Part shown: in pieces, positions 15,649-20,169 of the stretch
Numbering within the stretch: position 1 is the first letter of the stretch
Layout of the letters: the number at the start of each line of letters is the position of its first letter
Assembly (NCBI GenBank): GCA_029934215.1
Contig: JAOZMR010000015.1
Location: 1 to 20,169 of the forward strand
DNA: 20,169 bases
Source of the DNA: Pontiellaceae bacterium
Lineage (GTDB): Bacteria > Verrucomicrobiota > Kiritimatiellia > Kiritimatiellales > Tichowtungiaceae
Reading direction: 5' to 3'
Program-made: the position numbers and the translations under genes
The notes under the pieces: model-generated
What the model was told of the DNA's origin: nothing
The model's database searches: none
The model's input: the letters and a program-made list of their open reading frames with translations, nothing else

Positions 15649-16000
15649 TACTCCGCCCTCTCTAAACCGAGCTTCTGAACATAGAAATGGTCTTTGCGCG
15701 GCACTGCTGACTGGGCTTGTTTTTGGAATCGCGCTCGGCCCATGCACCTTCGCATTTATGGCTCCAATTTTGGCGGTCACATTTAAACTCAGCGCGGAAG
15801 CTCCGGTTTTTGCGTATTCGCTCATTCTACTCTACGGCATGGGCCACTGCGCTGTAATTGCTCTTGCGGGAACCTCTGCCGAAACCATCCAACGCTGGCT
15901 GAACTGGAACGAAAACTCGAAGGGCGCCATGCGACTTCGTAAAATCTGCGGAGGTCTGGTTTTGCTCGCCGGACTCTACCTTGTTTACACCGCGATCTAA
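15629..16000 (+). pseudogene. ccdA: 5'-truncated ccdA (cytochrome c biogenesis / thiol-redox membrane protein)
   Basis: The frame ends at TAA 15998-16000. From about 15683 it encodes the second half of a CcdA/DsbD-type membrane protein: GLVFGIALGPCTFAFMAPIL with one of the two redox cysteines (in GPCTFAFMAP), LILLYGMGHCAVIALAGTSA, and a last helix LVLLAGLYLVYTA. A full CcdA has six helices and about 230 residues; the first three helices and the partner cysteine are missing. The open frame runs back to GTG 15629, but the bases before about 15683 overlap the start region of the MBOAT gene on the other strand and are not CcdA-like. Losing one redox cysteine should abolish thiol transfer. It is 15 bp upstream of arsC, the likely original operon partner. 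It may still be translated. Confidence 0.75.
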
Positions 16001-16015
16001 TGAAAGGAATTTAAA

Positions 16016-16447
16016 ATGAAAAAAATGAAAATCATGTTTCTATGCACCGGCAACTCCTGCCGGAGTCAGATGGCCGAAGGCTGGGCGCACGCGCTCAAAA
16101 GCGATGTATTGGAGCCATACTCCGCAGGCATCGAAACCCACGGACTCAACCCGAACGCCGTCAAAGTCATGGCGGAGGCTGGGGTTGATATCTCGGGACA
16201 GAAATCCGAGAACATTCGTGATCTACTCGATATCGACTTTGATGTCGTCGTCACGGTTTGTGGACACGCCAACGAAACCTGCCCCATCTTTCCGGAGAAT
16301 GCGCGAATCGTACACGTCGGATTCGACGATCCTCCAAGAATGACACCGTCCACCGCATCCAAAGAAGAAAAACTCAATGCCTTCCGACGCGTCCGCGACG
16401 AAATTAAAATCTTTGTTAAGACGCTGCCAGACGCAGTAGAATTTTAA
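16016..16447 (+). CDS. arsC: Arsenate reductase, thioredoxin-coupled (LMW-PTP fold)
   Basis: ArsC reduces arsenate to arsenite, using an intramolecular cysteine relay and thioredoxin. The 143-residue protein has the phosphatase-like loop CTGNSCRS (Cys10 to Arg16), Cys15, and the relay pair Cys82 and Cys89 in VCGHANETC, followed by FDDPP (Asp105). These positions agree with the well-studied thioredoxin-type ArsC of staphylococcal plasmid pI258. A pure protein phosphatase would lack Cys82/Cys89. ATG 16016 has AAAGGAATTT upstream. It follows the ccdA remnant by 15 bp. No arsenite pump or arsR lies in the window, so resistance would need an efflux gene elsewhere. Confidence 0.92.
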   Translation: MKKMKIMFLCTGNSCRSQMAEGWAHALKSDVLEPYSAGIETHGLNPNAVKVMAEAGVDISGQKSENIRDLLDIDFDVVVTVCGHANETCPIFPENARIVHVGFDDPPRMTPSTASKEEKLNAFRRVRDEIKIFVKTLPDAVEF

Positions 16448-16466
16448 CGAAAAAGAGAAGAATAAC

Positions 16467-16789
16467 CCCACGGATGAATGGCACTAAATTAAGGGGTTTT
16501 AGGCGGAATGCAGGCGGTCTTGAATTTGCAATACTAAAAATAAAACAAAGAAAACGGGAAGGATCAGTTTTTGATCACGAATAGCGCGAATTTACACGAA
16601 TGGGACTAAAATAGATAAGAGTTGAGCCTGAAACGATTCGTGTAGATTCGTGGATGAACCGTTCCTTCGTCACTATTTTTGAATACAAAAATTATGTGTC
16701 GCTTCGCTCGCGCGTGATCAAAAACAGCTGTAGAATCGTGCTTGCGGTTGTAGCGGAAGGGGCTTAACTTAGTGCCATTCATCCGTGGG
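16467..16789. mobile_element. 323-bp fold-back (MITE-like) element between arsC and hgcA
   Basis: A 27-bp terminal inverted repeat bounds the element: left arm 16467-16493 (begins CCCACGGATGAATGGCACTA) and right arm 16763-16789, with 26 of 27 bases complementary. Inside are further inverted pairs: TTTTTGATCACG at 16568-16579 against 16713-16724, and CACGAAT-rich blocks at about 16577-16602 against 16635-16652. The whole thing could fold on itself. It has no open frame of note. A possible short duplication at the edges (AAC/AACC) is too short to trust. It fills most of the 375-bp gap between arsC and hgcA and separates hgcA from any upstream promoter in arsC. Confidence 0.8.
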
Positions 16790-16822
16790 AACCCTCTCTA
16801 ATCTGAACAAAGGAAAAACACT

Positions 16823-17878
16823 ATGACCGATTGCTGCTGCAAAAAACCGTGCGCCCCGAAGCGTGAACCTTGGATGACGGGCGATGTCGAAACGCCGGTC
16901 GGAAAAGTTCCAACCATTGGAACACGCTTAACCCTGCGCGACGAGCTCGGCGCTCTAAAAGTACGTTTCGCCATCGGACGCAACAACTACACCATCGAGC
17001 CAGGCCTCTATGCCATCGGCGAACCAACGCCCGAATCGCCCGTTTTCGTCTCCGCCAACTACAAACTCTCATTCGACCACCTGCGTTGTGCGCTCGGCGG
17101 CACCGACGGATGGGTTCTCGTCCTCGACACAAAAGGCATCAACGTCTGGTGCGCGGCGGGGAAAGGAACCTTCGGAACGGCGGAAATCGTCAACCGCGTA
17201 CAACAAACAAAAATCGATCAGATCGTTTCGCATCGCAAACTGATTGTCCCGCAGCTCGGCGCGCCGGGAGTATCCGCGCCCGAGGTAGCAAAACAATCAG
17301 GATTCGGCGTTCTCTATGGTCCCGTACGCGCCGAAGATCTACCGAAATTTCTCGCAGCCGAATTCAAGGCCACGCCAGAAATGCGCCGCGTCCGCTTTAC
17401 ACTTCGCGACCGAATCGCCGTCATTCCAGTCGAACTCGTGATTTGGTTCAAACAAGCCCTTGGACTCGCCATCGCCCTCGCCCTCCTCAGTGGAATCTCC
17501 CGAAATGGCTACAGCCTCGCGAACGCGCCGCACGCATTCGTGCTCGTCTTTACCGCCTGGCTAACAGGCGGCGCAGTGGTTCCACTTCTACTCCCCTGGA
17601 TTCCAGCGCGAGCCTTCTCCTTGAAAGGACTCTGGGTGGGTCTAATGCTTTGGATCGTCCTCGGCTCAGCTAATCTATTGGGTGCCTCACCTCTCACCGA
17701 GCTCGGATGGGGACTTATACTCGTATCCGTCGTCTCTTTTATGGCGCTCAACTTCACAGGAACATCAACATACACATCGATGTCCGGCGTGAAAAAAGAG
17801 ATGAAAATCGCGATTCCGATCCAGCTGATTGCAGCAATCTCCGGAACGGTTCTGATCATTATTGGAGGTCTACGCTAA
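16823..17878 (+). CDS. hgcA: Mercury methylation corrinoid protein HgcA
   Basis: HgcA carries a corrinoid that is thought to donate a methyl carbanion to Hg(II), producing methylmercury. In 351 residues: a corrinoid-binding domain with PGLYAIGEPTPESPVFVSAN and the signature cap helix NVWCAAGK (107-114), in which Cys110 is the proposed lower ligand of cobalt; then PQLGAPGVSAPEV and YGPVRAEDLP; and a C-terminal membrane domain with five hydrophobic segments (about 210-345). This cap helix plus membrane domain separates HgcA from the CdhD/CFeSP relatives, which lack the membrane part. ATG 16823 has AAAGGAAAAA upstream. The N-terminus is unusual in its cysteines (MTDCCCKKPC). hgcB follows after 83 bp. 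All key residues are present. Confidence 0.97.
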   Translation: MTDCCCKKPCAPKREPWMTGDVETPVGKVPTIGTRLTLRDELGALKVRFAIGRNNYTIEPGLYAIGEPTPESPVFVSANYKLSFDHLRCALGGTDGWVLVLDTKGINVWCAAGKGTFGTAEIVNRVQQTKIDQIVSHRKLIVPQLGAPGVSAPEVAKQSGFGVLYGPVRAEDLPKFLAAEFKATPEMRRVRFTLRDRIAVIPVELVIWFKQALGLAIALALLSGISRNGYSLANAPHAFVLVFTAWLTGGAVVPLLLPWIPARAFSLKGLWVGLMLWIVLGSANLLGASPLTELGWGLILVSVVSFMALNFTGTSTYTSMSGVKKEMKIAIPIQLIAAISGTVLIIIGGLR

Positions 17879-17961
17879 GCTCTTTATGCCTCAAGAAAGA
17901 CCCCAACGAAATGCCGAACCGTCCAACATACACCTATTTTGCTTAACACAGGAACCCTCTC

Positions 17962-18246
17962 ATGAAACATCTAAAAAACGTCGTCACCCTGAAACTCGAT
18001 GAAGAAAAATGTATTGGATGCGGACTCTGCAGCACCGTCTGTCCGCACGAAGTATTCAGCATTGTGGACAAAAAAGCGTACATCATCGACCTCGACGCCT
18101 GCATGGAATGCGGAGCCTGTGCTGGCAACTGCCCCATTGGCGCTCTATCCGTAGACAGCGGTGTCGGCTGCGCCAGCGGAATCATCAACGGACTCCTCAA
18201 CGGCTCTGGAGAATGTTGTTGCGACAAAGGCGGCACCTGTGCATAA
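17962..18246 (+). CDS. hgcB: Mercury methylation ferredoxin HgcB
   Basis: HgcB is the ferredoxin partner of HgcA, thought to reduce its corrinoid and perhaps bind Hg(II). The 94-residue protein has two [4Fe-4S] motifs: CIGCGLCSTVCP (Cys17, 20, 23, 27) and CMECGACAGNCP (Cys47, 50, 53, 57). It also has Cys70 in GVGCASG, at the place of the additional conserved cysteine of HgcB, and a C-terminal Cys-rich tail (ECCCDKGGTC, Cys85-87 and 93). The tail is more cysteine-rich than the usual pair. ATG 17962 is preceded by CAGGAACCCTCTC. The 11-base string GGAACCCTCTC also occurs upstream of hgcA at 16788. It is in the canonical hgcA-hgcB order. Confidence 0.95.
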   Translation: MKHLKNVVTLKLDEEKCIGCGLCSTVCPHEVFSIVDKKAYIIDLDACMECGACAGNCPIGALSVDSGVGCASGIINGLLNGSGECCCDKGGTCA

Positions 18247-18332
18247 GCGCTGAGAAGAAACTTTTTGCAATCAAAATAGAGCCACAGAAACGGTTCAAAA
18301 GGCGCACGTCCAAGAAGATCCCATTTCAGTTC

Positions 18333-19976
18333 TTATCGGAATTCAGCTCTCACACGAAAATACATCTTTTCGTTTGAGCCAACAGGATGTACGAGTGTAA
18401 GAGGAGCATTAATTCCCTCACGAAAGTCTCCATCAGTCCATGAAGTTAGATTTGTGCTATATTCCAATGTGTAGGTGATGCCATTCTCACTGGGAACAAC
18501 CACCTGAGCTATGCGAGGCGAATCACTGCTGAGGTTTATACTTGTAATCATGAACCTATCTGAAAGCATGGTCGATTGCAGGTCTTCCATATTGAGTGAG
18601 GCACGTCCGCCTGTGGCTTCCCAAAAATTATAACTAGAAGTACCCTCACTGCCTGCAAAACCAAAAGCCTGAGCATCCGCGTCATATTCCGCCCATTCGC
18701 TCAGTGTTAGCGGGGTATCGGTAAGGATGAGATAGAGAATGCGAAAGTTTTTTTGAGAAGTAGTGTTGTTTGGTAAACGAGTTCCATCTGTCGATATCAC
18801 CTGCGACATTGTTGTTGTAGTGATACTCGTTGCGGAAAACGTGCCCGATTCGTAATCAACCCAAGAAAATCCGTTGGCAATTTTGATGTCGTGACTGATT
18901 TCGTCTGCACCAATCAGCCCCATGGTGTAGAGCTCGAGCTCGCTGTACGGCAGTGAATTTCCTCCATTAGCATTACCTCCGAAACCGCCAATATCCCCTG
19001 TGCGTGGATTCTTTGCCTGATATTTCCCATCTCCCAAATCCACAAGGCTACCGGATTTCCAACCTCCGAGTTGTCCACCAATACTCGAGTATCCCCAATG
19101 ACCTCCTATATCAGTCGGTACCGATGTCATTGAATTGCCCCAGTTGTGGGCGAGTTCGTGTAGGCTTGGACCACTGGAAAGCCCACCGGTTGAAGTCAGG
19201 TGAATAGCTCCCTGAAGTTTGCCGGATGAGCCAAACAGCTTTGTAGAATCGAAGATTCCTTTGCCGATTCCTGTGATGTTGTTTTGGGCATTATAAAAGC
19301 GCCCGTAATATGACCCAGAAGGAACGGAGGCTTGTTTCGACGCGATGATGATGAAGTCAAATTCGTCGCTTAAATGCTCATAAACTCGCTCGGTGACACT
19401 GCGTGCTTCTGAAGTACTCATATCATCGAACGTGTCATTAAAGAGCAACGCGGATTCCAAAACTGCTATGCGACCAGATCCTAGTATAGTGAGGCTGTAG
19501 TCGGAGCCGGACAATGTGGTCATAGGGTCAGAGATGCCGGGGTTCGGGTCGATGCTGTCGAGAATACCATCACGATCTATGTCGCTGTTATAAGTGTAAT
19601 CCCTGATGTTGTATGATCCGCTTCCTGGAGCGGTTTCACTCCAGAGACGAACATGAACGATCGAAGAGGACGGAACATCATTCACTGTGTGTGTCAACGT
19701 TCCAGAGCTAATATAGCCGGAGTTATAAATGTCGTAAGAACCACGTGTGGTTCCGACGTACAGAACGTAGCCGCCATCACCCGCTGTCCAGTTGAAAATC
19801 ACGTTGGAATTACTGAAATTCGATCCTGGAATCGGGCTGATTATTACCGCGCTATCAGCGTGTAGAGAATACCCTGCGCACAAAAGCAAATAGAAAACAG
19901 ATCGCCTAGCAATAAATAAAAAACGCTGCAAGTTGCTTTCTGCGAGTTCCAAAGATAGACATATATTCATCATCAT
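18333..19976 (-). CDS. Secreted zincin-like protein (putative metalloprotease) with fibronectin-like and C-terminal PVC-type module
   Basis: The 547-residue protein is not one I can name. It starts near MMMNICLSLE with AAGAGG upstream of ATG 19976 and has a hydrophobic signal-like segment (about 25-42, ending LHADSA). Next comes a Fn3-like region (PIPGSNFSNSNVIFNWTAG to HVRLWSE), a calcium-binding repeat-like DIDRDGILDSIDPNPG (132-147), then HELAHNWG with His273, Glu274 and His277 as a zinc HExxH motif; His293 in GGHWGY could be the third ligand. The C-terminus (YTLEYSTNLTSWTDGDF...MYFRVRAEF) is the small module common at the ends of exported proteins of Verrucomicrobia and Kiritimatiellota. 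Function as a protease is inferred from HExxH only. It is on the opposite strand from hgcAB and 86 bp from hgcB, with no sign of a functional link. Confidence 0.65.
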   Translation of the reverse strand: MMMNICLSLELAESNLQRFLFIARRSVFYLLLCAGYSLHADSAVIISPIPGSNFSNSNVIFNWTAGDGGYVLYVGTTRGSYDIYNSGYISSGTLTHTVNDVPSSSIVHVRLWSETAPGSGSYNIRDYTYNSDIDRDGILDSIDPNPGISDPMTTLSGSDYSLTILGSGRIAVLESALLFNDTFDDMSTSEARSVTERVYEHLSDEFDFIIIASKQASVPSGSYYGRFYNAQNNITGIGKGIFDSTKLFGSSGKLQGAIHLTSTGGLSSGPSLHELAHNWGNSMTSVPTDIGGHWGYSSIGGQLGGWKSGSLVDLGDGKYQAKNPRTGDIGGFGGNANGGNSLPYSELELYTMGLIGADEISHDIKIANGFSWVDYESGTFSATSITTTTMSQVISTDGTRLPNNTTSQKNFRILYLILTDTPLTLSEWAEYDADAQAFGFAGSEGTSSYNFWEATGGRASLNMEDLQSTMLSDRFMITSINLSSDSPRIAQVVVPSENGITYTLEYSTNLTSWTDGDFREGINAPLTLVHPVGSNEKMYFRVRAEFR

Positions 19977-20115
19977 GTTGCCTCTTATATTTTAACGCCG
20001 AACAGATCAGAGTCCTTTTCTGAACATCCTTGCCGATGTGCACCAGATTTTCTTTTATTTGGTTTTTTCAAAAACAGTCTCACCTTAAATGCTTGCAATC
20101 CTGAATTAGTTATCC

Positions 20116-20169
20116 CCTGAATCCGTTAGATAATTTCTAAAAAATATGCGTTACCTGTTGGGCTGGAAC
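20116..20169 (+). repeat. IS end, copy 2, cut by the window edge
   Basis: Starts CCTGAATCCGTTAG and matches 51 of 54 bases of the IS end at 7057-7110, in the same orientation. The element continues past the window, so this may be the left end of a complete insertion sequence of which the 7057 copy is a wreck. Confidence 0.7.

Noticed and set aside
15649..15825. N-terminal extension of the second MBOAT gene
   Set aside because: It is antisense to the ccdA remnant; ATG 15648 with GGAG and the family-typical start MVFSS fits better.
7057..20169. Composite transposon carrying nrdR to hgcAB between two IS ends
   Set aside because: The segment contains core genes (gmk, trpB, nrdR, yicC) in a normal order, and the left IS is broken; direct-repeat recombination is possible but a transposon cargo is not supported.

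Overview
The window reads as a chromosome segment of an anaerobic, fermentative bacterium. The best taxonomic guess is the PVC superphylum, most likely Kiritimatiellota. Three things suggest this: an [FeFe]-hydrogenase of the NADH-dependent Hnd type, an hgcAB pair for mercury methylation, and a secreted protein whose C-terminal 'YTLEYSTNLTSWT' module is typical of Verrucomicrobia and Kiritimatiellota surface proteins. The placement is inference from gene content; no ribosomal RNA or other phylogenetic marker was read.

Left part (1-7011). The tail of a PD-(D/E)XK nuclease-like protein is followed by leuB (minus strand), a badly deleted nitroreductase remnant (plus strand), and a minus-strand operon of five genes. 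Read 5' to 3', the operon is a NuoE-like subunit, a GHKL ATPase, an HndB-like [2Fe-2S] protein, a NuoF-like flavoprotein and the catalytic [FeFe]-hydrogenase. Together they form an NAD(P)-linked, probably electron-bifurcating hydrogenase.

Middle part (7012-11730). An IS graveyard at about 7057-7630 holds an IS end with a hairpin leader and a truncated transposase start, then the tail of an IS30-family transposase that abuts the nrdR stop codon. Next comes a compact minus-strand block of housekeeping genes: trpB, an S-formylglutathione hydrolase/feruloyl-type esterase, yicC, gmk and nrdR, with overlaps or gaps of only a few bases except before nrdR.

O-acetylation module (11702-15648). A plus-strand MBOAT acyltransferase and an SGNH-like membrane-anchored protein face a second, minus-strand MBOAT gene. 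The convergent stop codons overlap. The second MBOAT starts right at the broken 5' side of a ccdA gene that has lost its first half.

Mercury/arsenic part (15629-18246). The truncated ccdA is followed by a thioredoxin-type arsC, a 323-bp fold-back (MITE-like) repeat, and then hgcA (corrinoid cap-helix motif NVWCAAGK plus five membrane segments) and hgcB (two [4Fe-4S] motifs and a Cys-rich tail). This is the most interesting locus in the window: it predicts that the organism can make methylmercury.

Right end (18333-20169). A secreted zincin-like protein with HELAH is followed by a second copy (51 of 54 bases) of the IS end seen at 7057, in direct orientation and cut by the window edge.
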